DNA of 11,327 bases from Rhizobacter sp. (lineage in GTDB: Bacteria > Pseudomonadota > Gammaproteobacteria > Burkholderiales > Burkholderiaceae), in NCBI GenBank assembly GCA_014379885.1, contig JACMKW010000617.1, forward strand, positions 1 through 11,327. Reading direction: 5' to 3'. Made by a program: the position numbers and the translations under genes. The notes under the pieces are model-generated. The model made no database searches, was not told the DNA's origin, and saw only the letters and a list, made by a program, of their open reading frames with translations. This document shows positions 1 to 7,543 of this stretch, in pieces (within the stretch, counting starts at the first letter, position 1; each line of letters begins with the position of its first letter).

Positions 1-2
1 CT

Positions 3-416
3 GCGCGCGAAGTGCTGAGCAAGGAAGGCAACTTCATCCGCCCGATGTACACGCCGGGTTTTGCTGCGCCAGAGATGTACCGCCGAGACGGCACGCTGGG
101 CCCCTGGACCGACATCTACGCAGTGGGCGCCTGCATCTACGCCTGCATGCAGGGCTATCCGCCCAACGATGCACCGCAGCGCATTGAAAAAGACCGCCTG
201 GCGCTGAGCCTTTCACGACTGCGCAATGTGTACTCCGACAACCTGATCGAAGTGACCGAGTGGTGCATGTCGCTTGACCCTTTGTCGCGCCCGCAGAGCG
301 TGTTCTCGTTGCAAAAAGAGCTGGCGCGCGAAACCGAGCGCCGCTACACCAAACTCAGTTTCAGCGAGCGGCTCAAGCTGCAGCTTGAAAACCTGACCAC
401 CGGCGCCAAGGCGTGA
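3..416 (+). CDS. Eukaryotic-type Ser/Thr protein kinase, C-terminal part (5' end outside window)
   Basis: This is the C-terminal 137 residues of a Hanks-type serine/threonine kinase; the ATP-binding lobe and catalytic loop lie upstream of the window. The visible part begins in the activation segment. It holds the APE-type motif (TPGFAAPEMY), the subdomain IX Asp region (WTDIYAVGACIYACMQGYPP) and the subdomain XI Arg (DPLSRPQSV), followed by a short basic/helical tail. No C-terminal transmembrane segment or sensor domain is visible, so the enzyme is probably cytoplasmic unless the missing N-terminus says otherwise. Its stop codon overlaps a GTG of the next gene, a PP2C phosphatase, and sits only a few bases before that gene's preferred ATG. 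A kinase and its opposing phosphatase in one transcript is a common bacterial arrangement. The family call is firm; the substrate is unknown. Confidence 0.9.
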   Translation, partial: AREVLSKEGNFIRPMYTPGFAAPEMYRRDGTLGPWTDIYAVGACIYACMQGYPPNDAPQRIEKDRLALSLSRLRNVYSDNLIEVTEWCMSLDPLSRPQSVFSLQKELARETERRYTKLSFSERLKLQLENLTTGAKA

Positions 417-421
417 GCACC

Positions 422-1336
422 ATGCGATTCACGGTTTATCAAGTCAGTCGCAAGGGCGGCCGGGAGAAGAACGAAGACCGCATGGGCTATTGCTACACGC
501 GCGATTCGGGTCTGTTCGCCTTGGCTGACGGCATGGGTGGCCACCCTGAAGGCGAAGTGGCGTCACAGCTTGCGTTGCAGACGCTGGCTGCAATGTTCCA
601 GCGCGATGCCAAGCCAACGCTGAAAGATCCGATGCGCTTCTTGCACGAAGCCATCATTGCCGGCCATCACCAGTTGCTGCGCTATGCCACGCAAAAGGCG
701 CTGATCGACACGCCGCGCACCACCGTTGTGGCCTGTGTGCTTCAAGGCAACTCGGCCTACTGGGCGCATTGCGGCGATTCGCGGCTGTACTTGGTGCGTG
801 GTGAAAAGCTGGTGGCGCGCACCCGCGACCACTCGTATTCCGAGTTGCAAGAAACCATGAGCCATGTGGTGCCCATGGGCGAGCGTTTCAACCGCAACGT
901 GCTGTTCACCTGCCTGGGCAGCCCGGGCAAGCCGGTGGTCGACACCGTGGGCCCGCTGCTGCTGCAAAGCGGTGACCGTCTGCTGCTGTGCTCCGACGGC
1001 CTGTGGGGCACCGTGACCGACGCCGAGATCACCGAACAGCTCGGCAAGAACACGATCGCCGATGCGGTGCCCGAGTTGGTCGAGCAGGCGCTGCGCAATG
1101 GCGGCGCCAAGAGCGACAACGTCTCGGTGCTGGCAGTGGAGTGGGAATCAGCCGAAGACGGCGACAGCCACAGCGCCATCTCCACGCAGACGCTGGGCGA
1201 AGAGGTCTTTGCGTCCACCATCCAGGCGAGCGTGCTCGGCCAGGAACCTCCGGACGAGCTCGATGAAGCTGAAATCGAGCGCTCGATCCGCGAGATCAAC
1301 GAGGCCATCCGGCGCTCGTCCCAAAAGAAATCCTGA
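422..1336 (+). CDS. PP2C-family (PPM) Ser/Thr protein phosphatase
   Basis: This is a metal-dependent phosphoprotein phosphatase, expected to reverse the action of the kinase encoded just upstream. From the ATG at 422 it has 304 residues. The PP2C motifs appear in order: KNEDR (residues 16-20), DGMGGH (36-41, metal-binding Asp), GDSR (118-121), SDGLWG (191-196) and SDN (231-233, metal-binding Asp). The catalytic domain ends near residue 242. The remaining roughly 60 residues form a charged tail rich in Glu and then Arg/Ser/Lys, with no membrane segment. I prefer ATG 422 because an AAGG lies 10 nt upstream (408-411). A GTG at 413 overlaps the kinase stop codon (GTGA) and would add three residues, but that AAGG would sit too close to it. 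Only 11 nt separate this gene from rph. Confidence 0.92.
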   Translation: MRFTVYQVSRKGGREKNEDRMGYCYTRDSGLFALADGMGGHPEGEVASQLALQTLAAMFQRDAKPTLKDPMRFLHEAIIAGHHQLLRYATQKALIDTPRTTVVACVLQGNSAYWAHCGDSRLYLVRGEKLVARTRDHSYSELQETMSHVVPMGERFNRNVLFTCLGSPGKPVVDTVGPLLLQSGDRLLLCSDGLWGTVTDAEITEQLGKNTIADAVPELVEQALRNGGAKSDNVSVLAVEWESAEDGDSHSAISTQTLGEEVFASTIQASVLGQEPPDELDEAEIERSIREINEAIRRSSQKKS

Positions 1337-1347
1337 AAGGTTCAGTC

Positions 1348-2073
1348 ATGAGTTTCATACGCACGCAGGGTCGTGCTGCGGATGCTTTGCGTCCGGTCAC
1401 CATCACCCGCCAATACACCAAGTACGCCGAGGGTTCTGTACTGATTTCTTTCGGTGAGACCAAAGTGTTGTGCACCGCCTCGGTCGAAGAAAAGGTGCCA
1501 CCGTACAAACGCGGCAGCGGCGAAGGCTGGGTGACGGCCGAGTACGGCATGCTGCCGCGTGCCACCCATACCCGCAGTGACCGCGAAGCCGCGCGCGGCA
1601 AGCAGAGCGGGCGCACGCAAGAGATCCAGCGCCTGATCGGCCGTTCGTTGCGCTGCGTGTTCGACCTCAAGAAGCTGGGCGAGCGCACCATCAACCTCGA
1701 TTGCGACGTGATCCAGGCCGACGGCGGCACGCGTACTGCGGCCATCACCGGCGCCTACGTGGCCGCGGTCGATGCAGTGCGCTGGCTGCAGAGCCAGGGC
1801 AAGCTCACCGAGTCGCCCATTCGCGACGCGGTGGCCGCGATCTCGGTGGGCATCGTCGAAGGCACGCCCTTGCTCGACCTCGAATACATCGAAGACTCGG
1901 CCTGCGACACCGACATGAACGTGGTGATGACGGCAGCCGGTGGCTTTGTCGAAGTGCAGGGCACGGCCGAAGGCGCTGCCTTCTCGCGCAAGGAGATGGA
2001 TGCGTTGCTGGGCCTGGCCGACAAGGGCATTCGCGAACTGGTGGCCGCGCAGCGCGCGGCGCTCGGAAGCTGA
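1348..2073 (+). CDS. rph: Ribonuclease PH
   Basis: RNase PH is a phosphate-dependent 3'-to-5' exoribonuclease that trims the 3' ends of tRNA precursors and takes part in rRNA turnover. The 241-residue length is typical and the protein aligns with the family from end to end. Visible hallmarks are the N-terminal [10 protein letters not shown] segment, [18 protein letters not shown] (about 59-76), the RNA/phosphate-binding [20 protein letters not shown] (83-102), GGTRTA (126-131, phosphate site) and the acidic [10 protein letters not shown] (172-181) that carries the catalytic Asp residues. The start is well supported: AAAGG at 1336-1340 lies 7 nt before the ATG. It overlaps the end of the phosphatase gene region tightly and is followed after 17 nt by rdgB, a frequent proteobacterial gene order. 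Nothing is missing or truncated. Confidence 0.97.
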   Translation: MSFIRTQGRAADALRPVTITRQYTKYAEGSVLISFGETKVLCTASVEEKVPPYKRGSGEGWVTAEYGMLPRATHTRSDREAARGKQSGRTQEIQRLIGRSLRCVFDLKKLGERTINLDCDVIQADGGTRTAAITGAYVAAVDAVRWLQSQGKLTESPIRDAVAAISVGIVEGTPLLDLEYIEDSACDTDMNVVMTAAGGFVEVQGTAEGAAFSRKEMDALLGLADKGIRELVAAQRAALGS

Positions 2074-2090
2074 AGTCAGGGAGTAAGAGC

Positions 2091-2696
2091 GTGCACCTGG
2101 TACTGGCGTCCAACAACGCCAAGAAGCTGGCTGAGCTGCAGACTTTGTTTGCACCGCTGGGCGTGGAACTGGTGACCCAGGGCAGTCTGGGCATCAGCGA
2201 GGCTGAAGAGCCTCACTGCACCTTCATCGAGAACGCGCTGGCCAAGGCGCGCCACGCTGCCCAGCACGCGGGCGCGGCTGCCATTGCCGATGACTCGGGT
2301 TTGTGTGTCGATGCGCTCGGTGGCGCGCCGGGCGTGCTGTCGGCGCGCTATGCCACGCTGTTTGGCCGGCCCAAGAGCGATGACGAGAACAACCAGGTGC
2401 TGTTGGAGAAGATGGCGTCGCAGGCAGACCGCCGGGCGCGCTTTGTCAGCGCCTTGGTGGCCGTGCGGGCGGCTGACGACCCGGAGCCGCTGATTGCATT
2501 CGGCCGCTGGGAGGGTGAGGTGCTTTCTGCAGCGAGTGGCCAGAGCGGCTTTGGTTATGACCCCCTGCTGTTTATCCCCTCACTGAACCAGAGCGTGGCC
2601 GAGCTGAGCCTTGAAGTGAAGAACGCCCACAGCCACCGCGCCATCGCATCGCGCCAGATGCTGGCGCTGATGCGCGAGGTCTGGCGCCTTGGCTGA
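2091..2696 (+). CDS. rdgB: RdgB/HAM1 non-canonical purine NTP pyrophosphatase
   Basis: This enzyme hydrolyses dITP/ITP and XTP to the monophosphates plus pyrophosphate, keeping deaminated purines out of DNA and RNA. The product has 201 residues, normal for the family. It shows the N-terminal nucleotide-binding SNNAKKLAEL (7-16), TFIENALAKAR (44-54), the catalytic DDSGL (67-71), the FGYDP loop (154-158) that faces the base, and KNAHSHRAIA (177-186). The frame is open far upstream into rph. The GTG at 2091 is chosen because AGGGAG (2078-2083) lies 7 nt upstream and the product then begins with the expected beta strand (HLVLASNN). The 3' end overlaps hemW by 8 nt, suggesting coupled translation. 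Confidence 0.95.
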   Translation: MHLVLASNNAKKLAELQTLFAPLGVELVTQGSLGISEAEEPHCTFIENALAKARHAAQHAGAAAIADDSGLCVDALGGAPGVLSARYATLFGRPKSDDENNQVLLEKMASQADRRARFVSALVAVRAADDPEPLIAFGRWEGEVLSAASGQSGFGYDPLLFIPSLNQSVAELSLEVKNAHSHRAIASRQMLALMREVWRLG

Positions 2697-3927
2697 TATT
2701 CCTATCGTGCCGGCGTCAGGTGTGGAAGCCGCACCCGACCTGCTGGCGCGCTACATGCGGCTCGGCGTGCTCAGCCTCGGCGCGATGCCCCCACTGTCGC
2801 TGTACGTGCATCTCCCCTGGTGCATCAAGAAGTGCCCGTACTGCGACTTCAACTCACATGAGCAGAAGGGGGCTGTCCAAGAGGCGCGCTACCTCGACGC
2901 ATTGCGCGCAGACCTCGAAGCCGCGCTGCCCTTCATCTGGGGCCGCCGGGTGCACAGCATCTTCATCGGCGGCGGCACGCCCAGTCTGTTTTCACCAGCC
3001 AGCATCGATCAGTTGATCACTGACATCCGCGCCCGCCTGCCGTTGGAGCCCGGTTGCGAGATCACGCTGGAAGCCAACCCCGGTACTTTCGAGAAGGATC
3101 GCTTTCGCGGCTACCGCGCAGCCGGCGTGACGCGCCTGTCCATCGGCGTGCAAAGCTTCAACGACGCGAAGCTGCAAGCCATCGGCCGTGTGCACGATGC
3201 TGCGCAGGCGAGTGCGGCAGTGGAAGAAGCGCGCGACGCGTTCGACACCTTCAACATTGACCTGATGTACGCGCTGCCTGGGCAGACGCCGGACGAACTG
3301 CGCGCTGACTTGCAGCAGGCGCTGGGCTACAAGCCGCCGCACCTGTCGATCTACCACCTGACGATTGAAGCGAACACCTTCTTCGCCAAGCATCCGCCCG
3401 CTGGTGCGTCATCCTTGCCCGACGACGACACCGCCTTCGACATGCTCGACATCATCACCGAGCAGGCTGCCGCTTCGGGCCTCGAGCGCTACGAGGTGTC
3501 TGCCTTCGCCCGCCCTGGCCACCGCTGCGTGCACAACCTCAACTACTGGCAGTTCGGTGATTACCTCGGCATTGGTGCGGGTGCGCACAGCAAGCTCAGC
3601 TTCCCGCACCGTGTGGTGCGGCAAACGCGCTACCGCGACCCGGCCAAGTACATGGACCAGGCGATGGCGAGTGCGGCGATCACGCAAGACGAGGAAGTGC
3701 CGCGCGACCAGCTGCCTTTCGAATTCATGTTGAACGCGCTGCGGCTGAAAGAGGGCTTTGAGCTGGCCCGCTTCACCGAGCGCACCGGCCTGCCCCTGAC
3801 GGTGTTGCGGCGAGCGCTGGATGAGGCCGAGGCGAAAGGCTGGATGACCCGCGACCTGCAATGGGCGCAACCCACGCCGCGCGGTTTCGACTTTCTGAGC
3901 GATTTGCAGTCGCTCTTCTTGCCTTAG
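2689..3927 (+). CDS. hemW: HemW, radical SAM haem chaperone (formerly called HemN-like)
   Basis: HemW is a radical SAM protein that binds haem and is thought to deliver it to membrane targets such as respiratory enzymes; many such genes are mislabelled as coproporphyrinogen dehydrogenase. In this 412-residue product the cluster motif is C45-x3-C49-x2-C52 followed by DFNSH. The extra Cys that marks true HemN just after the motif is absent. Next come GGGTPS (94-99), the EANPGT segment, [17 protein letters not shown] and a C-terminal HemN_C-type winged region (about 340-405). I use the TTG at 2689 because GAGG (2676-2679) lies 9 nt upstream. This gives about 33 residues before the conserved [12 protein letters not shown] core; ATGs at 2755 or 2785 are alternatives. 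The stop codon overlaps the convergent cheB stop. Confidence 0.93.
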   Translation: MADIPIVPASGVEAAPDLLARYMRLGVLSLGAMPPLSLYVHLPWCIKKCPYCDFNSHEQKGAVQEARYLDALRADLEAALPFIWGRRVHSIFIGGGTPSLFSPASIDQLITDIRARLPLEPGCEITLEANPGTFEKDRFRGYRAAGVTRLSIGVQSFNDAKLQAIGRVHDAAQASAAVEEARDAFDTFNIDLMYALPGQTPDELRADLQQALGYKPPHLSIYHLTIEANTFFAKHPPAGASSLPDDDTAFDMLDIITEQAAASGLERYEVSAFARPGHRCVHNLNYWQFGDYLGIGAGAHSKLSFPHRVVRQTRYRDPAKYMDQAMASAAITQDEEVPRDQLPFEFMLNALRLKEGFELARFTERTGLPLTVLRRALDEAEAKGWMTRDLQWAQPTPRGFDFLSDLQSLFLP

Positions 3928-5018
3928 ACCCGGTTGGTCGACAACCCCGAGGTGCTGCGCAGCCGCTCGATGAGCTTGGGCGCAATCTGCGTCAACGGCA
4001 GCACTTCATGTGCCGCGCCCGCGTTGATGGCTTCGCGCGGCATGCCAAACACCACGCAGCTGGCTTCGTCTTGCACGTAGTTGTAGCTGCCGGCGTCGCG
4101 CAGCTCCTTCATGGCCTTGGCGCCGTCGGCACCCATGCCGGTGAGCATGATGCCCAGCGCATTGGGGCCCACCACGCGGGCGGCCGACTTGAACAGCACT
4201 TCGACCGAAGGCTTGTGGCGGTTCACCGGGTCACCGTCTTGCACGCGGGCGATGTAGTTGGCCCCACTGCGCTCCACGCTCAGGTGAAAGCCACCGGGTG
4301 CGATGTAGGCATGGCCCGGCAAGATGCGCTCTCCGTCGCGCGCTTCGGCCACGCGGATCTTGCACAGGCCGTCGAGCCGCGCGGCGTAACTCTTGGTGAA
4401 GCCGGGCGGCATGTGCTGCGTGATCACCACCGCCGGGCAGTCGGGCGGCAGATTCATCAGCACTTCCTTGGTGGCTTCGGTACCACCGGTCGAGGCGCCG
4501 ATGAAGATGATCTTTTCGGTGGACAGCCGGCCCAGTGAGGCGATAGGTGCTGCAGGCCGCGCCGCAGCGGCAGGGCTGCCAGCCACAGCAGTTGCCGGCA
4601 CATGCGTTTTGCGGATGTGCGCCTTGGCGGCGATGCGAACCTTGTCGGTGATGTCTTCGGCCAGCAGGCGCAGGCCGTCGGCGACACCGATCTTTGGCTT
4701 GGCGACAAAATCGACGGCACCGAGTTCCAGCGCGCGCAGGGTCACGTCGGCACCCCGCTCGGTCAGCGTGGACACCATCACCACCGGCATCGGACGCAGG
4801 CGCATCAGCTTGGAGAGGAAGTCGATGCCGTCCATGCGCGGCATTTCCACGTCGAGCGTGATCACGTCGGGGTTCAGGGTGCGGATCATTTCGCGTGCCA
4901 CCAGCGGGTCGGCCGCGGCACCGATGCATTCCATGTCGGGCTGCCGGTTGATGATCTCGGTGAGCAGGCTGCGCACCAAGGCCGAGTCGTCCACCACCAC
5001 CACACGAGTTTTTGCCAT
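3924..5018 (-). CDS. cheB: CheB, chemotaxis receptor methylesterase/glutamine deamidase
   Basis: CheB removes methyl groups from glutamates (and deamidates some glutamines) on chemoreceptors, and is activated when CheA phosphorylates its receiver domain. The 364-residue protein has both domains. The receiver spans about 1-125, with acidic pair D10/D11, phosphorylation site D56 ([11 protein letters not shown]), S83 and K107. A linker rich in Ala and Pro follows (about 140-165). The esterase domain (about 168-360) holds the triad S176 (GASTGG), H202 (QHMPPGF) and D298 (GMGADG). The ATG at 5018 is preceded by GAGAG-type purines. It is the last gene of cheR-cheD-cheB and starts 35 nt after the cheD stop. 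No cheA or cheY lies in the window, so its kinase must be encoded elsewhere. Confidence 0.97.
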   Translation of the reverse strand: MAKTRVVVVDDSALVRSLLTEIINRQPDMECIGAAADPLVAREMIRTLNPDVITLDVEMPRMDGIDFLSKLMRLRPMPVVMVSTLTERGADVTLRALELGAVDFVAKPKIGVADGLRLLAEDITDKVRIAAKAHIRKTHVPATAVAGSPAAAARPAAPIASLGRLSTEKIIFIGASTGGTEATKEVLMNLPPDCPAVVITQHMPPGFTKSYAARLDGLCKIRVAEARDGERILPGHAYIAPGGFHLSVERSGANYIARVQDGDPVNRHKPSVEVLFKSAARVVGPNALGIMLTGMGADGAKAMKELRDAGSYNYVQDEASCVVFGMPREAINAGAAHEVLPLTQIAPKLIERLRSTSGLSTNRV

Positions 5019-5053
5019 GTTGTTCTCTCTTGTCCCCGAATTTTTCGTTGTGC

Positions 5054-5698
5054 TCAGAACAGATCGACCGAGCCGCCGCCGGTGTTGGCTGGCACGGCCT
5101 TTTGCGCCGCTGCGCGGTCTTGCGCCAGCAAGGCTTCGGTGTTGGTGGGCGCCAGGCGCTTGACCATGGCCTTGCCGCTGCCCGGCAGGAAGCACACCTT
5201 GCGCGGGTACACGTCGAGCACGTCTTTCGACACCACCGGAATGCGTTCGGTCTTCAGATAGTCCATCACGAAGTTGGTGTTGCGCTCGCCCACGTTCATG
5301 GTGGTCATGCCGGCAACGACTTGGCCGCCGCCGAAGACCTTGGCTTCCATGGTCGAGCGCTGCGCGCCACGCTTCATCATCTCGTTGATCAGCAACTCCA
5401 TCGCGTAGGAGCCGTAGCGGCCCGAGTCGCCGGCGCCGTCGGGCAGCATGAAGTGGTTCATGCCGCCAACCTTGGCGTTGCGGTCGTACAGGCAGGCGGC
5501 GATGCATGAGCCGAGCGTGGTCATGATCAGCATGTCTTCTTCGTGCACGAAGTATTCGCCGGGCAAGATCTTCACTGCGTCGTTCTTGAAGTGCGCGTCG
5601 TAGAAAAAGAACGAAGCCTCGCCAGGCTTGCGAGGCTGGGCCTTGAGCCGCTCCAGGCGCGAGCCGGCGGCAGGGGTCGAAGAAGAGATCAAGGCCAT
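5054..5698 (-). CDS. cheD: CheD, chemoreceptor glutamine deamidase
   Basis: CheD converts specific receptor glutamines to glutamates and in many species also takes part in adaptation feedback. From the ATG at 5698 the protein has 214 residues. The catalytic Cys and His are present with the usual 17-residue spacing: C65 in TLGSCIAAC and H82 in GGMNHFMLP. The core then runs through [17 protein letters not shown] and NIGERN-like (NVGERN) motifs and ends with a variable tail rich in Ala, Gln and Gly. A TTG at 5761 overlapping the cheR stop would add 21 residues, but the added sequence does not look like CheD and contains the sigma-28-like site described separately. I therefore prefer the ATG, although only weak purines (GGGA) precede it. 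Confidence 0.93.
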   Translation of the reverse strand: MALISSSTPAAGSRLERLKAQPRKPGEASFFFYDAHFKNDAVKILPGEYFVHEEDMLIMTTLGSCIAACLYDRNAKVGGMNHFMLPDGAGDSGRYGSYAMELLINEMMKRGAQRSTMEAKVFGGGQVVAGMTTMNVGERNTNFVMDYLKTERIPVVSKDVLDVYPRKVCFLPGSGKAMVKRLAPTNTEALLAQDRAAAQKAVPANTGGGSVDLF

Positions 5699-5707
5699 GG
5701 TGTCCCG

Positions 5708-5735
5708 ATATCGGTGTGGAGTGGGGTGGGCTTGA
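5708..5735 (-). promoter_or_regulatory. Candidate sigma-28 (FliA) promoter before cheD
   Basis: Read on the minus strand, TCAAGCCC (5735-5728), a 12-nt spacer and ACCGATAT (5715-5708) match the flagellar sigma-28 pattern (TAAA/TCAAG -35, GCCGATAA -10). The site repeats the architecture found upstream of cheR. The -10 lies in a perfect 10-bp palindrome, CCGATATCGG (5705-5714). Transcription would begin near 5701, giving an almost leaderless cheD message. That is unusual and lowers confidence. Confidence 0.45.
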
Positions 5736-5757
5736 GTGGCTGCGGACGAATGCACAC

Positions 5758-6627
5758 TCAAACCCGCTCGTAAACCGTCTTGCCACGCAAGCGGAACAGG
5801 TCTTTGGATTCGGTGAAATTCTCGGAGTGGCCGACGAACAGCAGGCTCTTGGGCTTCATCACGCCATGAATGCGCTCCAGCACGCGGCGCTGCGTGGGGG
5901 CGTCGAAATAAATCATCACATTGCGGCAGAACACGATGTCGAACGGGTCGCCCAGCGACCAGCGCAAGTCCATCAGGTTGTGCGAGCGAAACTCGATCAC
6001 ACGTGCCAGCTCGGGCTTCACGCGGATAGAGCCGCTGTTGGCAGCTTTGCCGCGCAGAAAGTGGGCGCGCAGCCGCTCGGGCGAGAGGCCGCGCGCATCG
6101 GCGCCATACACACCGCGGCCGGCGGTGGCCAGCACCTTGGTGTCGATGTCACTGGCCACGATCTTCACCGAGCCACTGGCGCCCAGCGCTTCGGCGCAAG
6201 TCATTGCAATCGAATACGGTTCTTCGCCGGTGGAGGCGGCGTTGCACCAGATGCGCAGGTTTTGGCCAGCGCGCGCTTTCAGGTCCGTGGCCAGCGCGTG
6301 AAAGTGATGCTCTTCGCGAAAGAACGAGGTGAGGTTGGTGGTCAGGCAGTTGACGAATTCTTGCCACTCCGGGTCGCTCGCGGCCGTGCTCTCCAGCGAC
6401 TGCAGGTACTGGCCGAACGAACGCTGGCCGGTTTCGCGAAGCCGGCGCGACAAGCGGCTGTAAACCATGGCCTGCTTGCCGGCGTGCAGGCTGATGCCGG
6501 CGTGCTTGTAAATCAACTCTCGCACGCGCTCGAAGTCGGCTGCATTGAAGCTGAACTCCTGTTCTGCCCTGTCAACGCCCACGGCGTTGCGCAAGGCGGC
6601 GAGTTCGGCGGGTGTAGCAGCACTCAT
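5758..6627 (-). CDS. cheR: CheR, SAM-dependent chemoreceptor methyltransferase
   Basis: CheR transfers methyl groups from S-adenosylmethionine to glutamates on chemoreceptors, opposing CheB. The protein has 289 residues. An N-terminal helical CheR_N domain (about 25-85) includes IYKHAGISL and SRLSRRL and is followed by [10 protein letters not shown]. The Rossmann-type methyltransferase domain shows the SAM-binding [14 protein letters not shown] (128-141), an Asp-containing second strand (ASDIDTKVL), CRNVMIYF (234-241) and a C-terminal GHSEN (266-270). The ATG at 6627 is chosen because GGAG (plus-strand 6634-6637) sits 6 nt upstream. A longer reading from 6738 adds residues unlike any CheR and would start upstream of the predicted promoter. 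It leads the cheR-cheD-cheB set, with 59 nt between it and cheD. Confidence 0.96.
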   Translation of the reverse strand: MSAATPAELAALRNAVGVDRAEQEFSFNAADFERVRELIYKHAGISLHAGKQAMVYSRLSRRLRETGQRSFGQYLQSLESTAASDPEWQEFVNCLTTNLTSFFREEHHFHALATDLKARAGQNLRIWCNAASTGEEPYSIAMTCAEALGASGSVKIVASDIDTKVLATAGRGVYGADARGLSPERLRAHFLRGKAANSGSIRVKPELARVIEFRSHNLMDLRWSLGDPFDIVFCRNVMIYFDAPTQRRVLERIHGVMKPKSLLFVGHSENFTESKDLFRLRGKTVYERV

Positions 6628-6692
6628 GCAGGGCTCCAGACAGGGGGCGTGTTGTTCTTGCCCACCAGACAGCGGCACGGGCTCTCTGGGGT

Positions 6693-6720
6693 TTATCGGT
6701 TGGAAGTCTGCTGGGCTTGA
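6693..6720 (-). promoter_or_regulatory. Candidate sigma-28 (FliA) promoter before cheR
   Basis: On the minus strand TCAAGCCC (6720-6713), a 12-nt spacer and ACCGATAA (6700-6693) match the sigma-28 promoter pattern; the -10 agrees with GCCGATAA at seven of eight positions. Transcription would begin near 6686, leaving a leader of about 59 nt that ends with the GGAG site of cheR. The position, direction and match suggest that cheRDB belongs to the late flagellar regulon. Confidence 0.6.
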
Positions 6721-6788
6721 GGCGCGGCAAAACCTCAAGTTGGCAGGTATTCACGTTTCAACTCGGCGCCGGCGTGTCTGGGGGCCGC

Positions 6789-6797
6789 TGCTAGACT
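6789..6797 (+). promoter_or_regulatory. Possible extended -10 promoter for the GGDEF gene
   Basis: TGC followed by TAGACT has the form of an extended -10 element (TGn-TAnnnT). No good -35 hexamer lies at the right distance. A start near 6804 would leave only 8-14 nt before the candidate GTG starts at 6812 and 6818, which fits the absence of a clear ribosome binding site. This is a weak call from a single motif. Confidence 0.3.
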
Positions 6798-6817
6798 GGC
6801 CCGCAACCCAAGTGCCT

Positions 6818-7540
6818 GTGTCCACCCCACCCGCGCCCACCGAACCCTCCCAACTCAAGCTGGGGGCGGCGCTGCAATTGCTCACGCAGTCTGGTCACCC
6901 GCTGCCCGACCTCAACGAGGTGGGCTCGGCTGCTTGGCTGCAGGCAGTGATCGACGCCCTGTGCGACCTCTCCAGCCGCGACCCGCTCACTGGCCTGGCC
7001 AACCGACGCCAGTTCGAGCTGGCCCTGGCGCGCGAAGTTGACCGTGTGGCGCGTGCGGGCGAGCCGGCCCTGGTGCTGATGTGTGACATCGACCGCTTCA
7101 AGCTGGTCAACGACACCCATGGCCACGCCGCGGGCGACCTGGTGATTCAGGCGGTGGCGCAGTCTCTGATGGACTGTGTGCGCCCGATGGACACGGTGTC
7201 GCGTTTTGGTGGTGAAGAGTTCGCCATCATCCTGCCCAACTGCCCGCCTGCTTTCGGACAAACCGTGGCCGAGCGCATTCGCCGCAAGGTCGAGCAGCGC
7301 GAAGTAGCCATCAACATCAGCGAGACGCTCAAGGTCACCATCAGCCTGGGGGGTGCTTTTGCGCCGCAGTGGGTGCGTTCTTCCGCCGCGCTGTGGATCG
7401 AGCGTGCCGACCAGCAGCTCTACCGCGCGAAGACCGAAGGCCGCAACCGTGCCTGCCTGGAAATGCCTCCTGTTTCGATGGTGAGTGCCGAAGAGAAGGG
7501 GTTGCTGTTCGCCGTCTCGCAGTTTCAGGATCTTGAGTAA
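6818..7540 (+). CDS. Minimal GGDEF diguanylate cyclase
   Basis: This is a predicted cytoplasmic diguanylate cyclase that makes the second messenger c-di-GMP from two GTP. The 240-residue product has the full GGDEF domain: DPLTGLANRR (55-64), the metal-binding DIDRFKLVNDTHGHAAGD (90-107), the active-site GGEEF (131-135) and a C-terminal ALWIERADQQLYRAKTEGRNR region. An allosteric inhibitory-site motif, RPMD (122-125), lies exactly five residues before GGEEF, so product inhibition is expected. Only about 50 residues precede the domain, with no PAS, GAF, receiver or membrane segment, so the input signal is not obvious. The frame is open upstream into cheR on the opposite strand, but that part is not protein-like. 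GTG 6818 (or 6812) is chosen because conserved-looking sequence begins there; no clear ribosome site supports either. Confidence 0.9.
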   Translation: MSTPPAPTEPSQLKLGAALQLLTQSGHPLPDLNEVGSAAWLQAVIDALCDLSSRDPLTGLANRRQFELALAREVDRVARAGEPALVLMCDIDRFKLVNDTHGHAAGDLVIQAVAQSLMDCVRPMDTVSRFGGEEFAIILPNCPPAFGQTVAERIRRKVEQREVAINISETLKVTISLGGAFAPQWVRSSAALWIERADQQLYRAKTEGRNRACLEMPPVSMVSAEEKGLLFAVSQFQDLE

Positions 7541-7543
7541 CGC

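Noticed and set aside
1701..2090. Upstream extension of the rdgB frame through rph
   Set aside because: The extension is out of frame with rph, is dominated by Arg and Gly, and is replaced by a good GTG with an AGGGAG site at 2091.
1342..2154. Long open frame on the minus strand opposite rph
   Set aside because: It is antisense to a clear RNase PH gene, its composition is rich in Arg, Ala and His as expected for a GC-rich shadow frame, and no family features are visible.
5019..5786. Upstream extension of the cheB frame through cheD
   Set aside because: The extra residues are antisense-like, rich in Arg and His, and cover a clear CheD gene in another frame; CheB homology starts exactly at the ATG at 5018.
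6735..6762. Second TCAAGTT sigma-28-like -35 on the plus strand ahead of the GGDEF gene
   Set aside because: There is no CCGATAA-like -10 at the needed distance (the bases there read GTTTCAAC).
6545..6817. Upstream extension of the GGDEF frame over the cheR start
   Set aside because: The sequence overlaps cheR on the other strand and does not look like a sensor domain; a GTG near 6818 fits better.
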